Source of the DNA: Gemmobacter caeni
GTDB taxonomy: Bacteria; Pseudomonadota; Alphaproteobacteria; Rhodobacterales; Rhodobacteraceae
DNA: 64,000 nt
NCBI RefSeq assembly: GCF_003054195.1
Contig: NZ_QBKP01000001.1
Span: forward strand, 372,001 to 436,000
Direction: 5' to 3'
The notes beneath the pieces were generated by a model. That model did not search any database and was not told the origin of the DNA. It saw only the letters and a list, made by a program, of their open reading frames with translations. Both the position numbers and the translations under genes were made by a program. Of this stretch, positions 34,499-42,828 are shown piece by piece; the first letter of the stretch is position 1; the number at the start of each line of letters is the position of its first letter.

Positions 34499-34984
34499 AT
34501 GCCCTATGAATGGCTTCCCCCCTCGCCCGAAGGCGCACGGCTGCATCTCTGGCCCTATCGCTCGCTGCCGCGGCGCGGTTTCGTGTGGTTTGTCGGCGCC
34601 ACTGCCGCGCTGATCGCCGTGCCGCTGATCGGGGTGCTGGGGTCGCCCGTGCTCTGGGCGCTGCTGCCCTTCCTGATCGCCGCCATCGCCGCGATCTGGT
34701 GGGCGCTGGACCGCTCATACCGTGATGCCGAGATCGTCGAGGATCTGCTTCTGACCCCGGCGCGGATGACGCTGACCCGCCACGGCCCGCGCGGCCGTCA
34801 CCAGAGCTGGGAGGCGAACCCGCATTGGGTGCGGGTGGAGCGTCACGAAACCGGCGGGCCGGTGCCGCAATACCTTACCTTCTCCGGTGGTCCGCGCCCG
34901 GTGGAGATCGGCGCCTTCCTGACCCCCGAAGAGCGGCTGACGCTGGAGCATGAGCTGCGCCAGCATCTGCGCGCGCTGCGCTGA
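34499..34984 (+). CDS. DUF2244 membrane protein
   Basis: The 161-residue protein has two adjacent hydrophobic segments near residues 28-68 and a cytoplasmic C-terminal domain beginning DAEIVEDLLLTPARMTLTR, the typical DUF2244 pattern. It is often encoded near cytochrome oxidase genes in alphaproteobacteria, but I know of no established function. It follows ctaD after a terminator and element copy B, so it probably has its own promoter. Confidence 0.85.
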   Translation: MPYEWLPPSPEGARLHLWPYRSLPRRGFVWFVGATAALIAVPLIGVLGSPVLWALLPFLIAAIAAIWWALDRSYRDAEIVEDLLLTPARMTLTRHGPRGRHQSWEANPHWVRVERHETGGPVPQYLTFSGGPRPVEIGAFLTPEERLTLEHELRQHLRALR

Positions 34985-35053
34985 GACTGTCGCCTTTGTT
35001 CAATACGGCGGCGACCTGCATGCGCAATCTGGCCCGGTCGAAAGGAGCCAGAC

Positions 35054-35434
35054 ATGATTTTCCGCTATACGATCCTTTACGTTCAGGATGTGCCCGCCAC
35101 CCTGGATTTCTATACCCGCGCCTTCGGGCTGGAGCGCGGCTTTCTGCATGACTCCGGCGATTATGGCGAGGTGCAGACCGGCGAGACTCGGCTTGCCTTC
35201 AGTTCGGTCGCGCTGATGCAGCGGCTGGGCAAACGCATCGCGACCGGGGCGCCCGCCCTGCCCGCTTTCGAAATTGCCTTTGAAACCGCCGACGTCGCCG
35301 CCGCGCTGGAGAGGGCCGTCGCGGCCGGTGCCGAACAGGTGCAAGGGGTCGAGCGGATGGAGTGGGGCCAGACCACGGCCTATGTCCGCACCCCGGATGG
35401 CACGCTGGTCGAGCTTTGCACAAAAGTCGGCTGA
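35054..35434 (+). CDS. VOC superfamily protein (glyoxalase/bleomycin-resistance fold)
   Basis: The 126-residue protein contains two paired beta-alpha-beta-beta-beta units beginning MIFRYTILYVQDVPATLDFYTRAFGLE and ending AYVRTPDGTLVELCT. The fold usually binds a metal and a small ligand; substrate or resistance role cannot be told. AAAGGAG precedes the ATG. It ends four bases before the convergent AraC-type gene. Confidence 0.85.
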   Translation: MIFRYTILYVQDVPATLDFYTRAFGLERGFLHDSGDYGEVQTGETRLAFSSVALMQRLGKRIATGAPALPAFEIAFETADVAAALERAVAAGAEQVQGVERMEWGQTTAYVRTPDGTLVELCTKVG

Positions 35435-35438
35435 CCGC

Positions 35439-36067
35439 CTAAAGACCCGGCGCCAGCAGCGCCGCCATGGCCACGGGATCGGCCAGAAGCCGGGCGGGCG
35501 GCGCGCCATGGAAGTGGCGCGCCTCGCGGGTGAAATGCGCCTGATCGGCATAGCCGGCACCGGCGGCGGCCATGGCCAGGGGCATGCCCTCGGCGGCTTC
35601 AGCCATCGCCCGGCGCAGGCGCGCCAGCCGAAGCCAGAACAGCGGCGGCTGGCCGGTTTCCGCACGGCTCAGTCGTTGCAGGCTGCGCAGGCTTTGCCCC
35701 AGTCTGCGGGCCAGCGCCCCGGCCCCGTCCGGTGGTTCCGCCAGCGCCGCAAGCATTTCGGTCAGGGCAGGATTGCCGGTGCAGATCGCACTGATCGCCG
35801 CCACCTCGTCCGGTTTCTCGGGGTCCAGCGCCGACCAGAGCGTCGCGGGCACACGAATTCCCGGCGCCAGACGAAAGCCCCGCATCGCTGTGCCGGTCAG
35901 TCCTCGCACCACCCGGACCCGAAGGTCCAGCGTGGAAACTTTCCAGACCGGCGCCTGTCCGGGCATATGTTGCCAGATCACATCCTGACAGCCATCTGGG
36001 AAGATCCGCACCGGGCCGGGACGCAACCGCGCCACCTGCCAGGTCTCAAGGCCCCCCCCCCCGTCAT
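35439..36067 (-). pseudogene. AraC family regulator, frame broken at a poly-G tract
   Basis: The C-terminal half has an AraC/XylS helix-turn-helix (GALARRLGQSLRSLQRLSRAETG, then AGYADQAHFTREARHFHG); the N-terminal part begins PVRIFPDGCQDVIW as in the DUF6597-type AraC group. The best start is ATG 36067, with AAGGA overlapping the stop of yqeY, but the next bases are a run of 11 G (36052-36062 on the plus strand as C), which sends that frame to a stop after about 29 codons. One extra G would join it to the long frame (LETWQVARLRPGP). A GTG at 36035 gives 198 residues in the intact frame. It may be a functional GTG-started gene, a slip-prone gene, or a sequencing error. Confidence 0.7.
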
Positions 36068-36077
36068 GCGCGGTCCT

Positions 36078-36536
36078 TCAGGCCAGCTTGTCCTTCACCA
36101 TCGGGCCGACTGCACCAAAATCCATCTGGCCGGTGTATTTGCCCTTCAGCACCGCCATGACCTTACCCATGTCGCGGATGCTGGTGGCGCCCGCCTCGGC
36201 AATTGCGGCCTCGATGGCGGCAGCGACTTCCGCTTCGGTCAGCTGCTTCGGCAAGAATTCGGAAATCACCGAGATTTCGGCCAGTTCCTTCTCGGCCAGT
36301 TCCAGCCGCCCGCCCTCTTCATAGGCGCGCGCGCTTTCCTGACGCTGTTTCACCATGCGGCCCAGAATAGCCAGAATGGCAGCATCATCGACCACGGCAC
36401 CGTCGCTTTCGCCCCGCACCGCGATCTCGCGATCCTTGATTGCGGCGTTGATCAGCCGCAGCGTGGAGAGCCGGTCGGCCTCCTTCGCCTTCATGGCATC
36501 TTTCAGCGTGGCTTGAAGCCGGTCACGCAAGCTCAT
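36078..36536 (-). CDS. yqeY: GatB/YqeY domain protein
   Basis: The 152-residue protein corresponds to the C-terminal tRNA-binding domain of GatB: an N-terminal helical part (MSLRDRLQATLKDAMKAKEADRLSTLRLI) and a C-terminal YqeY part (ISEFLPKQLTEAEVAAAIEAAI, DMGKVMAVLKGKYTGQMD). Stand-alone copies are common and little characterised. It is divergent from carA, an arrangement common in alphaproteobacteria, and the AraC-type gene starts ten bases after its stop. Confidence 0.93.
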   Translation of the reverse strand: MSLRDRLQATLKDAMKAKEADRLSTLRLINAAIKDREIAVRGESDGAVVDDAAILAILGRMVKQRQESARAYEEGGRLELAEKELAEISVISEFLPKQLTEAEVAAAIEAAIAEAGATSIRDMGKVMAVLKGKYTGQMDFGAVGPMVKDKLA

Positions 36537-36631
36537 GAAACACCCATCCCCAGGTTGCCCGAAGTCGGCAGTCTAACCGTTCACGCTCTGTAACACAACC
36601 AGCCGAAAAATGTGTAAGATACTGATTTTTA

Positions 36632-36647
36632 TGAAATAATAATTTCA
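36632..36647. promoter_or_regulatory. AT-rich inverted repeat in the yqeY-carA gap
   Basis: TGAAAT-AATA-ATTTCA is a perfect 6-base inverted repeat in the middle of the 187-base divergent region, which is strikingly AT-rich for this genome (36601-36650). It lies about 77 bases before carA and 95 before yqeY. Confidence 0.45.
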
Positions 36648-36723
36648 CGCTTCGTAAGGATCATCGGCCTTGACCCCGCCGCCTGTCGCCCTTAGGTTCC
36701 CCCCGTTTATCCGGAGAGTCGCC

Positions 36724-37878
36724 ATGCCCCAGACGCAAGTCCCCACCGCCTGCCTCGCGCTTGCAGACGGAACGATCTTCTACGGCAAGGGTTTCGGCAC
36801 CCCCGGCGAAACGGTGGCCGAACTGGTGTTCAACACCGCAATGACCGGCTATCAGGAAATCATGACGGATCCCTCCTACGCCGGGCAGATCGTCACTTTT
36901 ACCTTCCCGCATATCGGCAATACCGGCGTCACCGTCGAGGATGACGAAACGGCCGAGCCGGTGGCAGCGGGCATGGTGGTGAAATGGGATCCGACAGAGC
37001 CGTCGAACTGGCGCGCGACTTCGGATCTGCAAGCCTGGATGGCCGCGAAGGGCCGTATCGGCATCGGCGGGATCGACACCCGCCGCCTGACCCGCGCGAT
37101 CCGGCAACAGGGTGCGCCGCATGTGGCGCTGGCCTTTGATCCCGAAGGCAAATTTGACCTTGAGGCGCTGGTCGCCAAGGCCCGCGCCTGGCAAGGGCTG
37201 GTGGGCCTCGATCTGGCGAAAGACGTGACCTGCGCACAAAGCTATCGCTGGGACGAAATGCGTTGGGCCTGGCCCGAGGGTTACAGCCGCCGCGAAGGTC
37301 CGGGCCTGCGTGTCGTCGCCGTGGATTACGGCGCCAAGAGGAACATCCTGCGCTGCCTCGCCTCGGCGGGTTGCGAAGTGACCGTGCTGCCCGCCACCGC
37401 GACTGCGGAAGAGGTGCTGGCGCATGACCCGGAAGGCGTGTTCCTGTCGAACGGACCGGGCGACCCGGCCGCGACCGGCGTTTATGCCGTTCCGATGATC
37501 CAGGAAGTGCTGAAGCGCGACCTGCCGGTCTTCGGCATCTGCCTCGGCCATCAGATGCTGGCGCTGGCACTTGGCGCGCAGACCGTGAAAATGGGCCACG
37601 GCCATCACGGCGCCAACCATCCGGTGAAGGAGGTCGGCACCGGCAAGGTGGAAATCACCTCGATGAACCACGGCTTCACCGTGGATGCGCAGACCCTGCC
37701 CGCCGGTGTGGTGGAAACCCATGTCTCGCTGTTTGACGGCACCAATTGCGGTATCGCCGTTGAAGGCAAGCCGGTGTTCTCGGTCCAGCATCACCCCGAG
37801 GCCAGCCCCGGCCCGCAGGACAGCTTCTATCTGTTCGACCGTTTCGCCGAGGCGATGCGTGCCCGTCGCGCCGGCTGA
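36724..37878 (+). CDS. carA: Carbamoyl phosphate synthase small subunit
   Basis: The 384-residue glutaminase subunit releases ammonia from glutamine for carbamoyl phosphate synthesis, feeding arginine and pyrimidine pathways. The class I amidotransferase domain has the nucleophile in FGICLGHQMLAL (Cys about 273), and the His-Glu pair in SVQHHPEASPGP. The N-terminal domain is standard (FNTAMTGYQEIMTDPSYAGQ). GGAG precedes ATG 36724; the open frame extends 54 bases further upstream. The large subunit gene carB is not in the window. Confidence 0.96.
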   Translation: MPQTQVPTACLALADGTIFYGKGFGTPGETVAELVFNTAMTGYQEIMTDPSYAGQIVTFTFPHIGNTGVTVEDDETAEPVAAGMVVKWDPTEPSNWRATSDLQAWMAAKGRIGIGGIDTRRLTRAIRQQGAPHVALAFDPEGKFDLEALVAKARAWQGLVGLDLAKDVTCAQSYRWDEMRWAWPEGYSRREGPGLRVVAVDYGAKRNILRCLASAGCEVTVLPATATAEEVLAHDPEGVFLSNGPGDPAATGVYAVPMIQEVLKRDLPVFGICLGHQMLALALGAQTVKMGHGHHGANHPVKEVGTGKVEITSMNHGFTVDAQTLPAGVVETHVSLFDGTNCGIAVEGKPVFSVQHHPEASPGPQDSFYLFDRFAEAMRARRAG

Positions 37879-37951
37879 GCCAGACCTCCGGCCGTTAACC
37901 CCGCGTTAACGGCTTTCCGTCGATCCTGCCGCCGGATTGCACGGGATCGGC

Positions 37952-39805
37952 ATGACGGCACACAGACCCGAGTTGCGGCAGGACCGGACCGCGCCCGTTG
38001 CGGGCGGCGGCGGGCTTGGTGTTGCCCTGCTGCGCGAGGGTCTGGTTCCGCCGCATGAGATCGTCACAGCGCTTGCCGATGTTCAGGCCACGCACCACGA
38101 CCTCGCCGATGCTCTGCGGGGCGGCGGGCCGCAGCGTCCCGCGGTTTACGACAGCATGGCACGGCACTGGCGCGTCGATATCGCCAACCTGTCGCGCCAG
38201 CCGCCCGATCCGCGCCTGATCGACCGGCTGGGCATTGCCGCCTGCCTGCGGGACCGGCTGGTGCCCTGGCGACAAAGCGGGGCGCTGACCATCATTGCCG
38301 TGTCTCACCCCGATGTCTTTCATCGCCAGCAATGCTCGCTGGAGGCGGTCTTCGGGCCGGTAGGCATGGCCATCGCCCCGCCTGAGGAGATCGAGGCTGC
38401 CCTGATCGCCGTGCGCGGGCCGCAGATGGATCGTGCCGCCCGGTTCAAGGTTGCGGCAGAGGAAAGCTGCCGTGACTGGGGCGGGCACCGCCATGCCAGT
38501 GTCGCCCGCACTGCGCTGGTTCTGGCAATCATCTGGCTGACGCTCGCGCCGGTCAGCCTCGCGGCGGCTCTCGCCTTCTGGGCAGTGCTGACGCTGCTGT
38601 TCGCGACGCTGATGAAGTCCGCCGCCATCCTTGCCGCGCTGCGCAAACCGCCACCGGAGCCACCCCTGCCGCATATCGCCCGTCAGCCCGCCATCTCGAT
38701 CATGGTGGCACTTTACCGCGAGGCCGATATCGCCCCGCGTCTGGTGCGGCGGCTGGGCCGTCTGGATTATCCGCGGGACTGTCTTGAAATCCTGCTGGTG
38801 GTCGAAGAGGAGGACAGCCTGACCCGCGCCGCGCTGGCCAGCGCCCGCCTGCCCGACTGGATGCGCGTTGTCGTGGTGCCGGATGGACCGCTGAAAACCA
38901 AGCCACGCGCGCTGAACCACGCGCTGAAGGCCTGCCGGGGCACCATCATCGGCGTCTATGACGCAGAAGACGCGCCGGAGCCTGACCAGCTGCGCCGCGT
39001 GGTCGAGCGTTTCCATCGCCGCGGCCCCGAGGTCGCCTGTCTGCAAGGAGTGCTGGATTTCTACAACCCGCAGACCAACTGGCTCAGCCGCTGTTTCACC
39101 ATGGAATATGCCACATGGTTCCGCATCATCCTGCCGGGACTGGAGCGGCTGCGGCTGGCCATCCCGCTGGGCGGCACAACCCTGTTCTTCCGCCGCGATG
39201 CGCTGGAGCGGCTGGGCGGCTGGGATGCCTATAATGTGACCGAGGACGCCGATCTGGGCATCCGCCTCGCCCGCCACGGCTTTCGCACCGAGCTGTTGCC
39301 GACCACCACCTTCGAGGAGGCGAACTGCCGCGCCCTGCCGTGGATCAGGCAGCGCTCGCGCTGGCTGAAGGGCTACATGATGACCTATGCGGTGCATATG
39401 CGGTCACCCCGCCTGCTGCTGCGGCAGTTGGGCTGGTGGAAATTCGCAGGCTTTCAGGTGTTCTTCCTGACCACATTGTCGCAATTCCTGCTGGCGCCGG
39501 TGATGTGGTCGTTCTGGCTTGTGCCGCTGGGTGTGCCGCACCCGCTGGTCACCGCCATGCCCGGCTGGCTTTATGCGCTGACCGCCGGGATTTTCATGTT
39601 TACCGAGGTCATGCTGCTGATCGTCACCCTGGTGTCACTGCGACTGACCCCGAACCGGATCAACCCACTCTGGGCGCCGGTGCTGCATTTCTATTTCCCG
39701 CTCGGGGCGCTGGCCTCCTACAAGGCAGCGTGGGAGCTGGTGACGCGCCCGTTCTGGTGGGACAAGACGCATCACGGTCTGTTCGACCCGCTGAACGACG
39801 GCTGA
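37952..39805 (+). CDS. Family 2 glycosyltransferase with MshEN-like N-terminal region
   Basis: The 617-residue protein has three parts. Residues about 20-130 contain LGVALLREGLVPPHEIVTAL followed by ADVQ, which fits the 24-residue MshEN motif of GspE/MshE N-termini, a known c-di-GMP-binding fold. Two membrane helices follow at about 185-225. The catalytic domain has YDAEDAPEPDQ near 336, a TED motif (VTEDADLGIRLA) and QRSRWLKGY near 466, the acceptor-site motif of processive beta-glycosyltransferases, then several helices. It probably makes or extends a polysaccharide across the inner membrane. A TTG at 37937 is an alternative start. Confidence 0.85.
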   Translation: MTAHRPELRQDRTAPVAGGGGLGVALLREGLVPPHEIVTALADVQATHHDLADALRGGGPQRPAVYDSMARHWRVDIANLSRQPPDPRLIDRLGIAACLRDRLVPWRQSGALTIIAVSHPDVFHRQQCSLEAVFGPVGMAIAPPEEIEAALIAVRGPQMDRAARFKVAAEESCRDWGGHRHASVARTALVLAIIWLTLAPVSLAAALAFWAVLTLLFATLMKSAAILAALRKPPPEPPLPHIARQPAISIMVALYREADIAPRLVRRLGRLDYPRDCLEILLVVEEEDSLTRAALASARLPDWMRVVVVPDGPLKTKPRALNHALKACRGTIIGVYDAEDAPEPDQLRRVVERFHRRGPEVACLQGVLDFYNPQTNWLSRCFTMEYATWFRIILPGLERLRLAIPLGGTTLFFRRDALERLGGWDAYNVTEDADLGIRLARHGFRTELLPTTTFEEANCRALPWIRQRSRWLKGYMMTYAVHMRSPRLLLRQLGWWKFAGFQVFFLTTLSQFLLAPVMWSFWLVPLGVPHPLVTAMPGWLYALTAGIFMFTEVMLLIVTLVSLRLTPNRINPLWAPVLHFYFPLGALASYKAAWELVTRPFWWDKTHHGLFDPLNDG

Positions 39806-39807
39806 AA

Positions 39808-40443
39808 TCAGCGCAGCCGCAACTCGCCCGCATCAACCCTCAGCCGGGTTTCGAATGCCTTGGAAATATGCGCCTTCAGCGCCGCATAGGCGGCATCGCC
39901 GTCCCGCGCGGCAATCGCCTGCACGATTTCGTCATGTTCGCAGATCGCCACCTCGTCGCGCCCTTCGGCCGCGAAAGAGGTATTGGCCATCAGGGCCATC
40001 GAGCGATGCACGAGGTCGAGCTGCTGCACAAGAAAACGGTTGTGCGAGGCAAGGTGAATCTGCTTGTGGAACCGCTTGTTCGCCCGGCTCAGCGCACGAG
40101 GGTCGCCCCCCAGCAGCGCACGGTCTTCCTCGACCATCGAGCGCAGCACGCGGATTTCCTCATCCGTGGCATGGCGGGCGGCGAGCCGCGCGGCCAGCCC
40201 CTCCAGTTCCGTCCGCACGGTATAAAGCTCAGCCAGCTGGTTGTGATCCAGCGTCGCCACAATCAGGCTGCGGCCATCGCGGGTCAGCATCGACTGGGTC
40301 TCCAGACGCTGCAAGGCCTCGCGCACCGGGGTGCGGGACACGCCCAGCCGCTCGGCCAGCTCGGATTCAACCAGCCGCGAACCCGGCTTGTAATCCCCGG
40401 CCTCGATCGCTTCGAGGATCAGCGTGTAGGCGTCTTTCTGCAA
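39808..40443 (-). CDS. GntR family regulator (FadR/FCD type)
   Basis: The 211-residue protein has a winged helix at residues about 5-65 (GSRLVESELAERLGVSRTPVREALQRLE) and an FCD effector domain with conserved histidines (RANKRFHKQIHLAS, AICEHDEIVQAI) that usually bind a metal and an organic acid. The likely start is TTG 40443, because AAGGAG lies six bases before it and no ATG is available. It is convergent with the glycosyltransferase gene, two bases apart, and divergent from the HAD gene, which it may regulate. Confidence 0.88.
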   Translation of the reverse strand: MQKDAYTLILEAIEAGDYKPGSRLVESELAERLGVSRTPVREALQRLETQSMLTRDGRSLIVATLDHNQLAELYTVRTELEGLAARLAARHATDEEIRVLRSMVEEDRALLGGDPRALSRANKRFHKQIHLASHNRFLVQQLDLVHRSMALMANTSFAAEGRDEVAICEHDEIVQAIAARDGDAAYAALKAHISKAFETRLRVDAGELRLR

Positions 40444-40539
40444 GGGGTACTCCTTATCGCATCGCGCGACACTAAGCCGGGCGCATTGTCCGGTGCAAGC
40501 GCCATTGCCGCCAGAAGCCCGCTGCGATAGCTCTGGGAT

Positions 40540-41187
40540 ATGGTAGCCCAATCCTTCTCGCATGTCCGTCACTGGGTCTTCGACCTCGACAATACGCTTT
40601 ACCCGCCCGAGGCGCGGCTGTTCGACCAGATCGAGCGCCGGATGACCGCTTGGGTGATGCAGGAGTTGAAGATGGACCAGCCGGAGGCCGACCGGCTGCG
40701 CCGCCACTACTGGCAGCTTTACGGGACCACCCTTGCCGGGCTGATGGCAGAACACGGCATCGACCCGCATGGCTACATACACGAGGTCCATGACATCGAC
40801 TTCACGGTGCTGACGCCGGACGCCGGTCTGGCCGCACGCATCCGTGACCTGCCGGGGCGGCGGATCGTCTATACCAATGGCAGCGCGCCTTACGCAGAAA
40901 AAGTCCTGGCCGCGCGGGGGCTTGCCGGGGTGTTCGACGCCATCTACGGGGTGGAGCATGCCGGTTTTCGCCCGAAGCCGGAGCGCGCGGCCTTCGAGAC
41001 GGTCTTTGGCCGCGACGGGATCGTGCCGGAAACCGGCGCCATGTTCGAGGATGATCCGCGCAACCTTGCCGCCCCGCATGACATGGGGATGCGCACAGTG
41101 CATGTGGCCCCCGCCCCTGCCCCAGCGCCGCATATCCACCACCATACCGACGATCTGAGTGGTTTTCTCGCCCGGCTGCTGCCCTGA
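40540..41187 (+). CDS. HAD-superfamily pyrimidine 5'-nucleotidase
   Basis: The 215-residue protein has HAD motif I FDLDNTLYPP at residues 14-23, motif II IVYTNGS, and motif III/IV GFRPKPERAAF and FEDDPRNLAAP. This matches the SDT1/pyrimidine 5'-nucleotidase branch, which removes phosphate from UMP, CMP or related nucleotides. The cap is helical and small. It shares a divergent promoter region with the GntR gene. Confidence 0.9.
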   Translation: MVAQSFSHVRHWVFDLDNTLYPPEARLFDQIERRMTAWVMQELKMDQPEADRLRRHYWQLYGTTLAGLMAEHGIDPHGYIHEVHDIDFTVLTPDAGLAARIRDLPGRRIVYTNGSAPYAEKVLAARGLAGVFDAIYGVEHAGFRPKPERAAFETVFGRDGIVPETGAMFEDDPRNLAAPHDMGMRTVHVAPAPAPAPHIHHHTDDLSGFLARLLP

Positions 41188-41193
41188 CGACCT

Positions 41194-41208
41194 GCGACAG
41201 CCTGTCGC
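41194..41208. promoter_or_regulatory. Operator-like palindrome upstream of small membrane protein gene
   Basis: GCGACAG-C-CTGTCGC is a perfect 7-base inverted repeat with a one-base centre, too tight to form an RNA hairpin and therefore more likely a protein-binding site. It is 70 bases before the ATG at 41279. Confidence 0.45.
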
Positions 41209-41278
41209 GCGTCAAGTTGTATTCTGGAAACACCTTTGAGCGGCGGCGATAAACCGGCCACGCAAACAGGAGAGTTCC

Positions 41279-41500
41279 ATGACCGCGCTTCCCGCCACCG
41301 GCCTTGGCCGTCTGCCGCTGATCGGCTTCATCGCCCGCGATATTGCCCGTGACATCAACGTCATTTTCTACATGCTGACCATTGTGGTGACGATGATCAC
41401 GCTGGCGGTGATGACATGGGGCGTCGTCGCCCTCGCCATGGTGGCGCTGGCCATGGTGCCGGTGATGTTCTGTATTCTCATCGCCATCACGCGGGGCTGA
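41279..41500 (+). CDS. Small membrane protein of unknown function
   Basis: The 73-residue protein has a short polar N-terminus (GLGRLPLIGFIARDIARDIN) and two hydrophobic segments at about 28-45 and 47-70. I do not recognise it. A good AGGAGAG ribosome site six bases before ATG 41279 and the spacing from both neighbours support a real gene. It could be an assembly or regulatory peptide in the inner membrane; nothing in the context fixes its job. Confidence 0.65.
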   Translation: MTALPATGLGRLPLIGFIARDIARDINVIFYMLTIVVTMITLAVMTWGVVALAMVALAMVPVMFCILIAITRG

Positions 41501-41563
41501 CGCTTCGTCGCGTGGACGACCCCTGCCTTCTGGTCTATCTGACAGGAGAACGGAGGGCTGGCC

Positions 41564-42760
41564 ATGCGTGAGACGACCGACATCCTGATTTCCGGCGGCG
41601 GCGTGGCGGGGCTGGCGGCAGCCTGTGCCTTCGGCAGCGCGGGTTTTTCGGTGATCTGCGTAGAGCCGAACCCGCCGGTGACCGAGGCGGAGGCCGATGG
41701 CTCGGACCTGCGCACCACCGCCTTCCTGCATCCGTCAATTCCGGTGCTGGAGGCGGCGGGGCTTTGGCAGCGGCTGGAACCCCATGCCGCTGCGCTTCAG
41801 ATCATGCGGATCGTCGATGCGGGTGGCGAAAAACCCGAGCCGCGCGTCATCAAGGATTTCGACGCCGCCGACCTGTCGGACAAGCCCTTTGGCTGGAACT
41901 TGCCAAACTGGCTTTTGCGGCGCGAGATGCTGGCACGGATCGGGGAGTTGCCCAATGTGCGGTTTCTGCCCGGCGTCGGCACCGCCAGCGTGCTGACCCG
42001 CGAGACCGAGGCGCTTGTCGGCCTCAGCGACGGGCGGCGCATCGCGGCGCGGTTGCTGATCGGCGCCGACGGGCGCAACAGCACGGTCCGGCAGGCGCTG
42101 AACATCCCGGTGAAAACCCTGCGCTACGGCCAGAAGGCGCTGGCCTTCGCGGTCAGCCACCCGATACCGCATGGCAATATCTCGACCGAGATCCACCGCT
42201 CCGGCGGGCCCTTCACCTTCGTGCCCCTGCCTGACCGCGACGGGCTGCCGCGATCTGCCGTGGTCTGGATGGACCACTCGGCCGAAATCGACCGCCGCAT
42301 GGCGCTGTCCGTGGCCGGTTTCGAGGCCGAGATGATGGAGCGCTCCTGCGGGCTGCTGGGGCCGCTGACGCTGGTAAGCCGCCTGACAAGCTGGCCGATC
42401 ATCGCTCAGATCGCCGCCCGCATGTCGGGCGAGCGCGTGGCGCTGATGGCCGAGGCCGCGCATGTGATGCCCCCCATCGGGGCGCAGGGCCTGAACATGA
42501 GCCTCGCCGACCTGACCGCGCTGCTGGATCTGGCGCAGGCTGATCCCGCGCATCTGGGTAATGCCGCGATGCTGGACGCCTATCACCGCAAGCGGCATCT
42601 GGATGTGGAAGCACGGGTGCGCGGCATCGACCTGTTGAACCGCGCCTCGCAGATCGGGGCGCAGCCGCTGCGTGATCTGCGGGCGGCAACGCTGGACGCG
42701 CTCTATTCCGTGGCGCCGGTCCGGCGCGGGCTGATGCGGGCGGGGATCGGGGTGCGGTGA
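41564..42760 (+). CDS. UbiH/UbiF-family FAD hydroxylase (UbiL-like)
   Basis: The 398-residue flavoprotein has the dinucleotide motif ILISGGGVAGLAAACAFGSA, the DG motif LLIGADGRNSTVRQAL, and the late FAD block MAEAAHVMPPIGAQGLNMSL, where the common GD is replaced by AE. I recall EAAHVxPPIGAQGLN as the form found in the UbiL branch of alphaproteobacteria, which hydroxylates the ubiquinone ring. Its position on the ring cannot be fixed from sequence. GGAGGG precedes the ATG. It is convergent with the aminotransferase gene. Confidence 0.88.
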   Translation: MRETTDILISGGGVAGLAAACAFGSAGFSVICVEPNPPVTEAEADGSDLRTTAFLHPSIPVLEAAGLWQRLEPHAAALQIMRIVDAGGEKPEPRVIKDFDAADLSDKPFGWNLPNWLLRREMLARIGELPNVRFLPGVGTASVLTRETEALVGLSDGRRIAARLLIGADGRNSTVRQALNIPVKTLRYGQKALAFAVSHPIPHGNISTEIHRSGGPFTFVPLPDRDGLPRSAVVWMDHSAEIDRRMALSVAGFEAEMMERSCGLLGPLTLVSRLTSWPIIAQIAARMSGERVALMAEAAHVMPPIGAQGLNMSLADLTALLDLAQADPAHLGNAAMLDAYHRKRHLDVEARVRGIDLLNRASQIGAQPLRDLRAATLDALYSVAPVRRGLMRAGIGVR

Positions 42761-42828
42761 GACACGGCTGAACCGGGGTCTGCCCCCGGTTCGCCACCCT
42801 ATTTTCGGCGGAGTGAATGCTCTGCCCG

